From an uncultured Pseudohongiella sp. (GTDB taxonomy: Bacteria; Pseudomonadota; Gammaproteobacteria; Pseudomonadales; Pseudohongiellaceae): a stretch of DNA of 43,299 bases. This document shows positions 28,478 to 38,524 of the stretch, piece after piece. The notes under the pieces were generated by a model. That model was not told the origin of the DNA. It ran no database searches and saw only the letters and a program-made list of their open reading frames with translations. The DNA lies in assembly GCA_902591495.1 (NCBI GenBank), contig CACJAW010000016.1:1-43299 (forward strand). Direction: 5' to 3'. The translations under genes were made by a program, and so were the position numbers. Every line of letters begins with the position of its first letter. Position 1 is the first letter of the stretch.

Positions 28478-28924
28478 TTAACTAGGGACTTTAAAATATC
28501 GCTGCAAATGGGCGTTACTCAGAATCTGCAACTCCGAATCTACTTCTGCTATTAGCTGACCAACGGGAACATCAGAAAACTCTTTATGGACTGAAACACC
28601 ATATGCCGACAAATTTTGGGTAAGATCTTTACGTTTTTTAAATAAGTTATGGAGCCAACAGTAAGGAGAGAGCTCCGGATCAAAAGGCACATTAAATCTC
28701 CTAAGCTCCACCTTTAAAGTGTTCTCACTTTGTATGTGAAACTTATTTTCGAAAATTTGACTAACCAGCTTCTCAATACGCTGCAAAACTGCTTTTTTTT
28801 CTTGAGATCCATAGCTGTTCCATTTGATTACTTCAAAAGAAAAACGTCTACAACCCCTGCAAACAGGATCACCCAACGATGTTGTCGAACAAATACCTAT
28901 GCATGGCGTTTTAGGGGCTTTCAT
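28478..28924 (-). CDS. DUF1289 family protein with C-terminal extension
   Basis: 148 residues. The first 50 carry the DUF1289 signature: TPCIGICSTT-x-x-GDPVCRGCRR and a later EVIKWNSYGSQEKKAVLQR, with four Cys that probably bind a metal or Fe-S centre. DUF1289 proteins are usually 60-90 residues, so the 90-residue C-terminal part (from about residue 58, hydrophilic, no motif I know) is unusual. Function unknown. Convergent with lpxH and divergent from acnB. Confidence 0.85.
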   Translation of the reverse strand: MKAPKTPCIGICSTTSLGDPVCRGCRRFSFEVIKWNSYGSQEKKAVLQRIEKLVSQIFENKFHIQSENTLKVELRRFNVPFDPELSPYCWLHNLFKKRKDLTQNLSAYGVSVHKEFSDVPVGQLIAEVDSELQILSNAHLQRYFKVPS

Positions 28925-29236
28925 ATATGATTTTCTGATACTCAGTATTATAAATCGCCACGAGTAATATAAATCTCCCTTGAGGCGCTTTCGTATTTTA
29001 GAAGTAGTATTTGTGTTTTGTTCTCAGAATACAATAAAATACGCGTCCTAGCTCAAACTGGTTTAGCAATTTCCTCTTTGGTTAGAACTAAACTAGGTAT
29101 TACATAAAAAAGCGGCCAAAATTACTATAGAGACTGACTTTAGAAAAAACCTAATCGAACTACTCACGATCAATTATTCATGACCTAGTGAACTAAACTC
29201 AAAAAATATTTTTACAGAGGTCAAGAGGACAATACT
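28925..29236. other. Intergenic region upstream of acnB
   Basis: 312 bp between divergent genes. No gene is visible. AT-rich with a TACAAT-like box near 29031 but no good -35. CCTAG and TTTAG stretches at about 29048-29066 are inverted as CTAAACTAGG at about 29089-29098, so the acnB leader could fold. A promoter must be here but cannot be assigned. Confidence 0.5.
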
Positions 29237-31831
29237 TTGTTAGAAGAATATAAAAAGCATGTTGCCGAACGCGCGGAAATAGGAATTTTACCAAAGCCTC
29301 TCTCCGCAAGTCAGGTTGCCAGTCTCATCGACCTTTTAAAGAATCCAATCCCAGGCGAAGAAGAACTTCTAGTAGATTTGATAGCTAACAGAGTTCCCCC
29401 GGGTGTTGATGAAGCGGCATACGTAAAAGCAGGATTTTTGTCGGCTATAGTTAAAGATGAGATAGCATCCCCGTTGGTAGGAAAAAGTTTGGCGGTAGAA
29501 CTATTGGGAAGCATGTTAGGGGGCTATAACATATCCACACTGGTAGGGCTTCTCGAAGACAAAGACTTGAGTGAGGCTGCCGCCGATCAGCTTTCGAAAA
29601 CCCTTCTGATGTTTGATGCCTTTTATGATGTATCAGATCTAGCAAGTAAAGGTAATGAACAAGCGCAACGGGTTTTACAATCATGGGCTGATGCGGAGTG
29701 GTTTACGAGCCGTCCTGAAATTGATGAGCGCTTGACAGTTACGGTTTTGAAAGTTCCAGGAGAAACTAATACAGATGATCTATCACCTGCTCAGGATGCG
29801 TGGTCAAGACCAGATATTCCTCTCCATGCGAAAGCTATGTATAAAAATTCTCGAGAGGGAATTACTGATGTTGAGAAGCAAATCGCGGAATTAAAAGAAT
29901 TTGGTTATCCAATTGCGTTAGTCGGAGATGTCATGGGGACAGGTTCCTCCAGAAAATCTGCAACTAATTCGGTCTTATGGCATATCGGAGATGAAATACC
30001 CTACATACCTAACAAAAAAGCAGGCGGTGTTTGTATAGGAGGAAAAATTGCACCTATATTTTTTAACACTATGGAAGATGCCGGAGCACTGCCGTTTGAG
30101 TGCGATGTTGACCAGCTCAATACTGGAGACATTATTGATATTAATGTTTATGAGGGGACCGTAAAAAGTCATGAAGATCAAAGATTGCTTTCAAATTTCG
30201 AGCTTAAGACAAATGTACTCCTCGACGAAGTAAGAGCCGGCGGCCGCATACCGCTCATCATCGGGCGAGGCTTAACACAAAAAGCAAGAGAAGCACTTAA
30301 TCTGGGGCCGTCAGAAGTATTTAAATCGCCAGTTGGCAGTTCCGATACTCGAAACGGTTTTACTCTGGCACAAAAAATGGTCGGCAGAGCTTGCGGTGTC
30401 GAAGGGGTGCTCCCTGGCAGTTACTGCGAGCCAAAAATGACAACTGTCGGTAGTCAAGATACTACTGGTCCCATGACTAGAGATGAGCTGAAGGATTTAG
30501 CATGCCTAGGTTTCTCGGCTGATCTGGTGATGCAATCGTTTTGCCACACCGCTGCGTATCCCAAACCAGTCGATATAGAAACTCAGCATTCATTGCCGGA
30601 TTTTATTCATACGAGAGGTGGTATTTCGCTTAGGCCTGGGGATGGGATAATACATTCATGGTTAAACCGAATGCTACTCCCGGACACTGTTGGAACCGGT
30701 GGAGATTCGCATACCAGGTTTCCTATCGGAATTTCTTTCCCAGCAGGTTCAGGGCTGGTCGCTTTTGCGGCTGCTACTGGCGTTATGCCCCTTGATATGC
30801 CTGAATCTGTCTTGGTCAGGTTTAAGGGTGAAATGCAGCCCGGCATCACACTAAGAGATTTAGTGAATGCTATACCTTATGCTGCAATACAAAGTGGCGA
30901 TCTTACTATCGAGAAAAAAGGTAAGAAAAATATCTTCTCTGGACGAATACTAGAGATAGAAGGCCTACCTAGCCTAAAAGTAGAGCAAGCTTTTGAAATT
31001 TCTGATGCTTCGGCTGAAAGGTCAGCAGGCGGTTGTACAATAAGGTTGGATAAAGAGCCTATAATTGAATATTTCCATTCCAACATAACTATGCTTCGCT
31101 GGATGATTGACAATGGCTATCAAGACTCTAGAACGCTTGAGCGGAGAGCGCAAGCAATGGAAGAGTGGTTGGCTAACCCCGTGCTTTTGGAACCTGACCC
31201 AGACGCTGAATATTTTAAAGTTATTGAAATTGATCTGAATGAAATTAAAGAACCTTTATTGGCTTGCCCTAACGATCCCGATGATATTAAAACCCTTTCC
31301 GAAGTGGCCGGCACAAAGATAGATGAGGTTTTCATAGGATCATGCATGACTAATATTGGCCACTTCCGTGCTGCAGCAGAAGTCTTAAAACAAGTCGATG
31401 GTGGCTTACCGACTAGACTCTGGGTAGCACCTCCAACAAAGATGGATGAGCATCAGCTTACGGAAGAAGGCATTTACAATATCTTCGGAACTTCAGGCGC
31501 TCGAACCGAAATGCCGGGATGTTCATTGTGTATGGGCAATCAAGCACGAGTAGCCGCTAATTCGACTGTTGTATCTACATCTACTCGCAATTTCCCAAAT
31601 AGATTGGGACAAGGGGCTGATGTCTTCTTAGCATCGTCAGAATTGGCAGCCGTGAGTGCTGCTCTAGGTAAGATTCCAACCATGTCAGAGTATATGGAGT
31701 ATATGTCGTCGATAAATACTATGTCTGAAAATATTTATCGATATCTAAATTTTAATGAAATTGAAGAATTCATAGAGGCTTCGGATCGCGCAAAGAATAT
31801 TCCTTTAACTAACGTACAAGATGTCGCATAA
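29237..31831 (+). CDS. acnB: Aconitate hydratase B
   Basis: Interconverts citrate and isocitrate, and may act on 2-methylaconitate; [4Fe-4S] enzyme of 864 residues (E. coli 865). N-terminal HEAT-like domain ([14 protein letters not shown]), swivelling domain with [19 protein letters not shown], and core motifs [13 protein letters not shown] and [13 protein letters not shown] with the cluster cysteines. The start codon is TTG at 29237, with AAGAGGA 8 bases upstream; translation from it gives exactly the conserved N-terminus. Convergent with pepN, 24 bp apart. Confidence 0.98.
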   Translation: MLEEYKKHVAERAEIGILPKPLSASQVASLIDLLKNPIPGEEELLVDLIANRVPPGVDEAAYVKAGFLSAIVKDEIASPLVGKSLAVELLGSMLGGYNISTLVGLLEDKDLSEAAADQLSKTLLMFDAFYDVSDLASKGNEQAQRVLQSWADAEWFTSRPEIDERLTVTVLKVPGETNTDDLSPAQDAWSRPDIPLHAKAMYKNSREGITDVEKQIAELKEFGYPIALVGDVMGTGSSRKSATNSVLWHIGDEIPYIPNKKAGGVCIGGKIAPIFFNTMEDAGALPFECDVDQLNTGDIIDINVYEGTVKSHEDQRLLSNFELKTNVLLDEVRAGGRIPLIIGRGLTQKAREALNLGPSEVFKSPVGSSDTRNGFTLAQKMVGRACGVEGVLPGSYCEPKMTTVGSQDTTGPMTRDELKDLACLGFSADLVMQSFCHTAAYPKPVDIETQHSLPDFIHTRGGISLRPGDGIIHSWLNRMLLPDTVGTGGDSHTRFPIGISFPAGSGLVAFAAATGVMPLDMPESVLVRFKGEMQPGITLRDLVNAIPYAAIQSGDLTIEKKGKKNIFSGRILEIEGLPSLKVEQAFEISDASAERSAGGCTIRLDKEPIIEYFHSNITMLRWMIDNGYQDSRTLERRAQAMEEWLANPVLLEPDPDAEYFKVIEIDLNEIKEPLLACPNDPDDIKTLSEVAGTKIDEVFIGSCMTNIGHFRAAAEVLKQVDGGLPTRLWVAPPTKMDEHQLTEEGIYNIFGTSGARTEMPGCSLCMGNQARVAANSTVVSTSTRNFPNRLGQGADVFLASSELAAVSAALGKIPTMSEYMEYMSSINTMSENIYRYLNFNEIEEFIEASDRAKNIPLTNVQDVA

Positions 31832-31855
31832 AATCCAGAACCCTAGAAGTATTCG

Positions 31856-34567
31856 TCACAAAACAGTGCTTTTTTCTACTACTTCAAAAACATCTTTTGA
31901 AAGGTCAGGCGTTTCTTTAATTCGCTGAAGTTGGGCCTGCATCAGAGCCTGTCTCTTGTGATCGAATTTTTTCCATCGCGTCAGAGGCGTCATCATTCTT
32001 GCAGCTATTTGCGGATTTATCTGGTCTAGTTGAATTATACTATCTGCTAAAAACTCATAACCCTCGCCCCCATCTTGATGAAACTGAACATGATTTTGGG
32101 AGCTAAAAACCCCTATTAATGAACGCACTTTGTTGGGATTCTTTATATCAAAAGCTTCATGTTTACATAAAGCTTTGACGCGCTCTAATGATTCTTTACC
32201 CGGATACAAAGCTTGAGTTACAAACCATTGATCCACTACTAAAGGCTCATGCTTCCATTGTTCGTAAAACATGCGAAGGGCCTGAGCAGCCTCTTCTCTA
32301 CAATGCTTTTCAGAGTAAATCGTCAAGAACCTTAATGCTGCCAATTGGTCAGTCATGTTATCTGCTTGAGTAAATTGATGAAAACATTTCTCTATCCAAT
32401 AGCTGTCCCCTGATCTCACAAGGTAATTTAAACAAATATTTTTAAGAGCCCGTCGAGCCATATCTTCTGGTTCTATTGAGAATATTCCTTCTGAAAAATT
32501 AGAGTTAAATACCTCTGCAAAGTCAGCTTTGAGGTCGGTAGAGAGAAAATTAGCGATGGACTCTCTCGCTATATGAATATCATCGACAACTGCCACCTGC
32601 GCTTTCTCAATCAGAGCTCCCTCTGTGGGAAGCTCAAGAATATGCGCGAGCATCGCTTTATCAACCTCCTTCTTGCTCAATGAATCATTTAGGAGCAGCT
32701 TGAAAGCCTTGGAGATTACTGCCGAAGTTTTATCTATTTCATCTGACTCTCCTGACTGCAAAGAAGTAATCACTTGACTGGCAAGCGATTGTCCGGCATT
32801 CCAGCGATTAAAACCATCCGTATCATGCACCATCAAAAAATATAATTCTTCCTGCGTATACAAATACTCTAACTTTACAGGCGCACTGAAATTTCTTAAC
32901 AAAGACGGTATTGGCTTTGAATCAATATTATGAAACACAATTTCTTGTCGTGACTTAGTAATAGGATATATCCGATCATATACAGGAGCTAAATCTTGCT
33001 CGCCACTTTCAGTTATCAAGGGCAATTGTTCGCCATCATGATTTAACAACCCTAATCTCAGGGGTATATAAAAGGGTTCTTTATTTATTTGATTAGGTGA
33101 TGCCTTACAATTCTGCTTGATCAGTAATGTAAATTTATTTTCCTTGTCATCATAAACACTATTTATTTTAAGTTCCGGGGTCCCAGCTTGAGAATACCAT
33201 AAGCGAAACTGATTCAAATCAGTGCCACTTACTTCTTCCATGACCTGAACAAAATCTTCAGTAGTAACAGCCTGACCATCGAATCTTGAAAAATAGAGAT
33301 CCGTCGCCTCTCTGAATTTGGAAGGCCCTAATATTTCGCTAATCATGCGAACAACCTCAGCACCCTTCTCGTAGATCGTGACTGTATAGAAATTTGAGAT
33401 TTCCATATACGATTCAGGGCGAACCGAATGCGCCATCGGTCCCGAGTCCTCAGCAAATTGTACCGTCTTTAGAAACGCAACGTCTTCGATTCTCTTAACA
33501 ACTCTTGATCCCATATCAGCTGAAAATTCAGAATCCCTGAATACCGTAAAACCTTCTTTTAAACTCAACTGAAACCAGTCTCGACACGTGACTCTATTTC
33601 CAGACCAATTATGAAAGTATTCATGAGCCACGACGGCTTCGACTCTCTGAAAGAATGTGTCAGTTGTAGTTTTTGGGTTTGCGAGCACACACGAAGTGTT
33701 GAATATATTCAATCCTTTGTTTTCCATTGCACCCATATTAAAATCATCTACCGCTACTATCATAAATATATCTAGATCATATTCTCTCCCATAAACCTTC
33801 TCATCCCATAGCATCGCATTCTTTAGCGAGCGCATTGCATGATCACATTTTTCGATATCTTTACCTTCCACAAAAATCTGAAGCTTGACCACTCGTTGGC
33901 TTCGAGTTACAAATTCATCATTGACACAAACTAATTTTCCTGCAACCAGAGCAAACAAATAGCTAGGCTTTTTAAATGGATCCTCCCAACACACCCAATG
34001 ACGACTTGGATCCCCTTCTATAACACCTTCATCAATCTTATTTCCGTTAGAAAGAAGTATTGGGTACTTTTCTTTATCAGCAGAAATTCTTGTTATAAAA
34101 GAAGACATAACATCGGGTCTATCGAGATAATAAGTTATCTTTCTGAAGCCTTCAGCTTCACATTGTGTGCAGAATTTATCTTTAGATTTGTATAACCCCT
34201 CAAGAGATGTATTGTCTTGAGGCTTGATTCTAACAACACATGTCATCGTAAATTTTTCGCCATCACCAGAAAGTATCTCATTAAGATTAGGAACAGTGAG
34301 ACTCTCTTCCCCTTGGGAATATTGTTCAGGCTTTAATCTAATATCGTTTATACAAATAGACTTAAGGTCTAGATTTTGTCCGTTTAGTAACAACGAATCG
34401 GTCGGATTATTAAGAAAGTTCTTGTTTCTGAAAAATTCGATATGGGAAGTGACAAGAGTTTTGTCTTCATACAGATCAAAGCTAAGGCTTGTCTTCTCAA
34501 TACAAAATTCAGGGGGCTCATAATTCTTAAGGTAAGTGGTTGTAGCCTGCGAATCCCTCATAATCAT
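31856..34567 (-). CDS. pepN: Aminopeptidase N (M1 family)
   Basis: Cytoplasmic zinc aminopeptidase, 903 residues (E. coli 870). Exopeptidase motif GAMENKGLNIF and zinc site VAHEYFHNWSGNRVTCRDW with the third ligand Glu in LSLKEGFTVFRD. The C-terminal helical domain of gammaproteobacterial PepN (LTRWKKFDHKRQALMQAQL) is present. Two in-frame ATGs (34567 and 34561) are possible; GAGAG lies 9 bases before the second, so the protein may start MRDSQ. 16 bp downstream of the DUF2797 gene and probably in one operon with it. Confidence 0.97.
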   Translation of the reverse strand: MIMRDSQATTTYLKNYEPPEFCIEKTSLSFDLYEDKTLVTSHIEFFRNKNFLNNPTDSLLLNGQNLDLKSICINDIRLKPEQYSQGEESLTVPNLNEILSGDGEKFTMTCVVRIKPQDNTSLEGLYKSKDKFCTQCEAEGFRKITYYLDRPDVMSSFITRISADKEKYPILLSNGNKIDEGVIEGDPSRHWVCWEDPFKKPSYLFALVAGKLVCVNDEFVTRSQRVVKLQIFVEGKDIEKCDHAMRSLKNAMLWDEKVYGREYDLDIFMIVAVDDFNMGAMENKGLNIFNTSCVLANPKTTTDTFFQRVEAVVAHEYFHNWSGNRVTCRDWFQLSLKEGFTVFRDSEFSADMGSRVVKRIEDVAFLKTVQFAEDSGPMAHSVRPESYMEISNFYTVTIYEKGAEVVRMISEILGPSKFREATDLYFSRFDGQAVTTEDFVQVMEEVSGTDLNQFRLWYSQAGTPELKINSVYDDKENKFTLLIKQNCKASPNQINKEPFYIPLRLGLLNHDGEQLPLITESGEQDLAPVYDRIYPITKSRQEIVFHNIDSKPIPSLLRNFSAPVKLEYLYTQEELYFLMVHDTDGFNRWNAGQSLASQVITSLQSGESDEIDKTSAVISKAFKLLLNDSLSKKEVDKAMLAHILELPTEGALIEKAQVAVVDDIHIARESIANFLSTDLKADFAEVFNSNFSEGIFSIEPEDMARRALKNICLNYLVRSGDSYWIEKCFHQFTQADNMTDQLAALRFLTIYSEKHCREEAAQALRMFYEQWKHEPLVVDQWFVTQALYPGKESLERVKALCKHEAFDIKNPNKVRSLIGVFSSQNHVQFHQDGGEGYEFLADSIIQLDQINPQIAARMMTPLTRWKKFDHKRQALMQAQLQRIKETPDLSKDVFEVVEKSTVL

Positions 34568-34583
34568 ACTCTCTCAATATAAC

Positions 34584-35381
34584 TTAATGGTGTAACTCAA
34601 TTTCATAACCTGAAAATTTTCGAAGATTAATCACGCCCTCTTCGAATATCAAATATTGGCCTTTGATTCCCAGCAATTTGTCTTCCAACAAAGGTTCTTT
34701 ATCGAAATTATAGGATGAAATTTTTTCAGGATAACTGGAAACTGGATAGGAAATATCTACCACTCGAATTCCATTCAAAATATTTATACCAAAAGGGCTA
34801 TACCTTTCCTGTAGTTCATCTATCTCAGAACCAAATCTACTTAATATTTTTTCAGCTTCATACTTCAAGTCTACCGGATCAGCAATACCTTTTAGCATAT
34901 CTCTCCAGTTCGTTTTGTCTGATACATGCTTTTTAATCAGAACTTCTAGCAAGCCAGATTGAAAACGATTTCTAACACGAGCTATAGCAAGAGCTTGCGA
35001 GGCCCCCTGATCTATCCACCGCGTTGGGACCTGCGTCGCTCTTGTTATGCCAACTTTCAGACCTGACGAGTTAGCCAAATAAACAATATGATCCTGCATA
35101 CAAGAACCTTCTTCACAACGACATTTTTCAGGATGAATAAGACACGTAAAAAACTGTTGGAGTTTCTGAAAACAAGGATAACAATATCCCTGATTGAAGC
35201 TCTTCTTCGTCTTTCTACCACACTCGATACAATATATATTCCCGGTGAAAACGAGTTTAGTGTTTGAGCCAATCAATGGATTCAGTGGCACCTGTTTCTC
35301 ATCTAGCGATATCCCATACTGGACTGGATTTTCTAAACGAGAGTCCATTTTTCTCAAGGTGCCGCTTTTACGCATTTTCAT
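34584..35381 (-). CDS. DUF2797 family protein
   Basis: 265 residues. The start GTLRKMDSRLENPVQYGISL matches the usual front of the family. A Cys-rich centre (YCIECGRKTKKSFNQGYCYPCF, then CLIHPEKCRCEEGSC) suggests two metal sites. The next segment, HIVYLANSSGLKVGITRATQVPTRWIDQGA, recalls the GIY-YIG-like fold (YLA...KVGIT...R), which hints at nucleic-acid binding. Function unknown; it sits upstream of pepN in Pseudomonas as well. Confidence 0.85.
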   Translation of the reverse strand: MKMRKSGTLRKMDSRLENPVQYGISLDEKQVPLNPLIGSNTKLVFTGNIYCIECGRKTKKSFNQGYCYPCFQKLQQFFTCLIHPEKCRCEEGSCMQDHIVYLANSSGLKVGITRATQVPTRWIDQGASQALAIARVRNRFQSGLLEVLIKKHVSDKTNWRDMLKGIADPVDLKYEAEKILSRFGSEIDELQERYSPFGINILNGIRVVDISYPVSSYPEKISSYNFDKEPLLEDKLLGIKGQYLIFEEGVINLRKFSGYEIELHH

Positions 35382-35424
35382 TTGAAAGCTCCAACCCTAT
35401 AACGAGGGATTTTTCCTACTCAGG

Positions 35425-35667
35425 TTAATTTCTATTTGAAGGACACGATGGCAAAGTATTACCGATCTGACGATCTTCGGGAAAATAACGGGCTTCATAT
35501 AAAATCAAAATCTGCAGGCAGTGTTCGATTTGCTCCTTGGTCAAGCAAGTGCCATCTTCCCATTTACTAAGTTCCACGGCAGTTTTAACTGACCTATATG
35601 TATCTTCTGTCATTAGTGTAATCAATTCATCTATTGATTCTGGCGTAGCACGTAAAATCTCATCCAT
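35425..35667 (-). CDS. yeaC: YeaC-like DUF1315 protein
   Basis: 80-residue cytoplasmic protein of unknown function. Core motif TYRSVKTAVELSKWEDGTCLTKEQIEHCLQ followed by LYEARYFPEDRQIG is the DUF1315 pattern. I start at the ATG at 35667, giving MDEILRATPES, which fits YeaC; an upstream in-frame start would add 15 hydrophobic residues that are really the rhomboid gene read in another frame. Overlaps the glpG stop by 8 bp, so translation is likely coupled. Confidence 0.85.
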   Translation of the reverse strand: MDEILRATPESIDELITLMTEDTYRSVKTAVELSKWEDGTCLTKEQIEHCLQILILYEARYFPEDRQIGNTLPSCPSNRN

Positions 35668-36514
35668 GTTTTGACTCAGATAAAAATCGATTAGAAAAAA
35701 TATATAAGGCACCTATAATCAGACCAGACACCAAACCACCAACATGAGCTGCCGTTGCGATCCAGGATGAAGCAAAAATCTCCATCAAGACAAGAGAAAC
35801 AATAAAAAATATAAACAGATTATTAGTGATAACCATATTCTCTTTAATTTGAAATTTTGAAAAAACCCAGGAGAATCCTACCAGTCCGTAGATAACACCC
35901 GACATTCCTCCAAAGTTATTATAGCCGCTTACTAAATATTGGACTGTATTACTTGTAAACGAAATCAAGATAATCGATGACAAGAATAACCAAGCTGGCA
36001 GAATCTGCTCCAACTGTTTGCCGAAATACCACATCCAGAGCATATTAAAGACCAAATTAAGTTCGCCGAAATGCAAAAATATGGGTGTTACTGTTTTAGT
36101 CAACGCCAAAACCGACTTCAGTTCACCTAGGCTGGCGAGCAGGCTACTAGTGTCAACAAGCGGGTAAAGCAGCACCGAATAAACTGATAAGTCGGTTCCC
36201 AGGGATGTAACTATGGCGATAAGTAAGGTCAATCCTATTATACAAATAGTTATTGGAGTCTCGAGAAATAACCTTAGTAAGTTTACATTTGTCGGGAACA
36301 GCTTCTCTTCAACAAGAGTACTGGAAGTTTCTATTTGATCATTCAAGTAAAGATCCAGAATATGCTGTGCTTCGGATAAATTTTCTGAGTTGGCAACATA
36401 GATAGATTGATTACCCGATTCTTCAGTAATCCGATGCACGATACCAATGCCTTTAAGATGATTCGAATAAAAGCTTAAATCTGTATCTAAGCTCATACTG
36501 GCTATCTTAATCAT
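35660..36514 (-). CDS. glpG: Rhomboid intramembrane serine protease
   Basis: GlpG-type rhomboid, 284 residues, cutting membrane proteins within the lipid bilayer. Residues 1-70 are the soluble cytoplasmic domain; about six helices follow from residue 85. Catalytic Ser205 lies in GGMSGVIYG and catalytic His257 in TAAHVGGLVSG. In HFGELNLVFN (from His148) the second His of the usual H-F-x-x-x-H-x-x-x-N (E. coli His150, oxyanion hole) is Asn153; Asn157 is kept. Start ATG at 36514 overlaps the nadK stop; a longer frame upstream lies inside nadK. Confidence 0.92.
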   Translation of the reverse strand: MIKIASMSLDTDLSFYSNHLKGIGIVHRITEESGNQSIYVANSENLSEAQHILDLYLNDQIETSSTLVEEKLFPTNVNLLRLFLETPITICIIGLTLLIAIVTSLGTDLSVYSVLLYPLVDTSSLLASLGELKSVLALTKTVTPIFLHFGELNLVFNMLWMWYFGKQLEQILPAWLFLSSIILISFTSNTVQYLVSGYNNFGGMSGVIYGLVGFSWVFSKFQIKENMVITNNLFIFFIVSLVLMEIFASSWIATAAHVGGLVSGLIIGALYIFSNRFLSESKHG

Positions 36515-37403
36515 TCTTTTTGACCAGTCGACTGCCCCAACCAAGCTTACTCCGACATGCCTCATAAAAACTATGGCCGGGCGGATGAATCAAATGTAGA
36601 GGAACAGTTTTTTTAGTTATCAAAAACTGATCGCCACCATTAGCGGAATATTTCAAATCTCCATCACAACTAATTTGAGGCTGTCGTGAACCAGTCGAAG
36701 GAATTGTGAGCTTTATTTGACTATCTCCACCTACAACAACAGGTCGACTAGAAAGTGAATGAGGATACATAGGAGCAAGAACCATAGCGTCAAGGCTTGG
36801 ATGCATGATTGGCCCGCCAGCCGATAGGGCATAGGCCGTAGAACCTGTTGGAGTGGCTACAATTAAACCATCAGATTCTTGACTATAAACAAACACATCA
36901 TCAATGAATAACTCAAATTCAGTCATCTGAGCAGCACTCCCTGGATGCAAGACAACATCGTTTAGAGCAGAACCCAAATATTTGCGCTCATCACTTCCAA
37001 GAAGGTAAATATCAAGTAAAAATCGTTCTTCCAAGCTGCAGGCGCCTGAGAGAACATCATCGAGTTTTGATTCAATCTCATCAGGCAAAATATCTGTTAG
37101 AAATCCTAGTTTTCCCCGATTAACACCAATAACAGGAACCTTAGTCGATAGAACGTACTTTGCGATATTAAGTATACTGCCATCTCCTCCGACAACGATT
37201 ACAAGATCACAACTGTCACCTAGATCCGTCTTAGGAACCACCTCCAAGGTTACATTTTTCATTAGGGCTGCGGTTGCAGCATCGGCGACAATACTCACCG
37301 CCTTGCCATCGAGATAAGAGACAAGCTTCTCTAGTGACGTGACGACCCCGCTATGATCTGGTCGCCCGACAAGTCCTATTTTTCTAAATTTTGACATACT
37401 CAT
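36507..37403 (-). CDS. nadK: NAD kinase
   Basis: Phosphorylates NAD to NADP, 298 residues (E. coli 292). GGDGSIL is the NADK signature; GVNRGKLGFLTD, the substrate block SDGLIVATPTGSTAYALSAGGPI and the C-terminal SKLGWGSRL are present. First gene of the nadK-glpG-yeaC unit, overlapping glpG by 8 bp. Two ATGs (37403 and 37397) are possible starts. Confidence 0.97.
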   Translation of the reverse strand: MSMSKFRKIGLVGRPDHSGVVTSLEKLVSYLDGKAVSIVADAATAALMKNVTLEVVPKTDLGDSCDLVIVVGGDGSILNIAKYVLSTKVPVIGVNRGKLGFLTDILPDEIESKLDDVLSGACSLEERFLLDIYLLGSDERKYLGSALNDVVLHPGSAAQMTEFELFIDDVFVYSQESDGLIVATPTGSTAYALSAGGPIMHPSLDAMVLAPMYPHSLSSRPVVVGGDSQIKLTIPSTGSRQPQISCDGDLKYSANGGDQFLITKKTVPLHLIHPPGHSFYEACRSKLGWGSRLVKKND

Positions 37404-37441
37404 GGACTTAAAATTTCGGATTCTAGGTAGTTATGGTTTGC

Positions 37442-37450
37442 ATTATATCA
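37442..37450 (-). promoter_or_regulatory. Extended -10 promoter of nadK-glpG-yeaC
   Basis: The minus strand reads TGATATAAT, a perfect extended -10 (TG-N-TATAAT). A start near 37435 leaves about 32 nt to the nadK ATG. The -35 region is T-rich without a clear hexamer, which extended -10 promoters tolerate. Confidence 0.6.
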
Positions 37451-37509
37451 TGCGGCAAAAAAATAAAACCGCCCTGTTAAATCAGAATCAAATAGCTTTA
37501 AAACATCTG

Positions 37510-38430
37510 TCAGTTGAGGTAAACACCTCCAGTATGGATAGCAACAACCTGCGTGCTTGACTCCACAACCCCATCATCCAAAAGCTGACTCAGTCCATAC
37601 AGCATTTTGCCAGTGTATGTGGGCTCTATAGGCACACTTGTTTCCTGAGTAAACCGTTCGATAAATTCGATCAATTTAGGCGTTTTCTTGGCATACCCAC
37701 CGCAATGATATTCATCCTCTACTCTCCAAGGGATGAGACTATTCGAACAAAACTCTTCTGAAATTGAGCTCAAATATCCTTCGACCTCACGATTCAAATA
37801 TCCAGGGGCCTTGAGTGCAGAGAAACCAATCGCCTGTGTTCGCTCTAACTGAGTTGCACCTATAACAATGCCAGAGAGAGTGAGTCCGGTACCACACGCA
37901 AGTGTGATGTATCTCAAATTATATTCAGTCTCATTAGGGATTAGTCGGGGGATCTCAGCACATCCTTTCAGTGCATTAAGATTACTCCCACCTTCAGGTA
38001 ACAAGTAATATTCACCTAGTTCTGATCGCAGTTTTCTAACAAAATTTATTGAGGATTTTAGACGATAGTTCTCTCGGCTAATCTCTTTGAGTTCCATACC
38101 ATTTTCCTCACAAAATTTAAGAATAGGATTGAGAGGCCTCACAATTTCTCCACGCACAAAACCAATAGTCTTGAACGAATATATCCTTCCTGCTGCAGCC
38201 AATGCCCTCAAATGGTTTGAATACGCCCCGCCAAAACTAACAACCGTCGGTCTTCCCAAGGTCAAAATATGGTTAATGTTCTGTTTCAACTTATAATACT
38301 TGTTACCTCCTAATTCAGAGTGAATCTTATCCAAGCGGAGGAAACTAAAATGAATATTGTGTCTGGAGAAATCTGAGAATTTAACCTCTTCCAGCGGAGG
38401 TTCTGCAAAGGACACTCTACGACTACGCAT
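37510..38430 (-). CDS. PLP-dependent deaminase-like protein (ACC deaminase/D-cysteine desulfhydrase family)
   Basis: 306 residues of fold-type II PLP enzyme. The PLP Lys is in ELGGNKYYKLKQ and the following SFGGAYSNHLRALAAAG is the family phosphate/substrate loop. ACGTGLTLSGIVIGA binds the PLP phosphate, and the C-terminal HTGG closes the site. Such enzymes act on 1-aminocyclopropane-1-carboxylate, D-cysteine or related amino acids; the substrate cannot be assigned from sequence. GGGAGAG precedes the ATG. Confidence 0.85.
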   Translation of the reverse strand: MRSRRVSFAEPPLEEVKFSDFSRHNIHFSFLRLDKIHSELGGNKYYKLKQNINHILTLGRPTVVSFGGAYSNHLRALAAAGRIYSFKTIGFVRGEIVRPLNPILKFCEENGMELKEISRENYRLKSSINFVRKLRSELGEYYLLPEGGSNLNALKGCAEIPRLIPNETEYNLRYITLACGTGLTLSGIVIGATQLERTQAIGFSALKAPGYLNREVEGYLSSISEEFCSNSLIPWRVEDEYHCGGYAKKTPKLIEFIERFTQETSVPIEPTYTGKMLYGLSQLLDDGVVESSTQVVAIHTGGVYLN

Positions 38431-38524
38431 AGCTATTTCTCTCCCACGACTATGCTGTTGCAGTCACCAGAATAGACCTATTAAAATTTATTTTGAAATT
38501 ACTCATCGGTCATGAGGTGAGTAA

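Noticed and set aside
36515-36565. Longer start of the rhomboid gene
   Set aside because: The extra residues lie entirely inside nadK; the ATG at 36514 gives the usual N-terminal domain.
37450-37475. GCGG/CCGC around an A/T tract as a terminator
   Set aside because: Only four base pairs with a long loop; more likely the upstream part of the nadK promoter.
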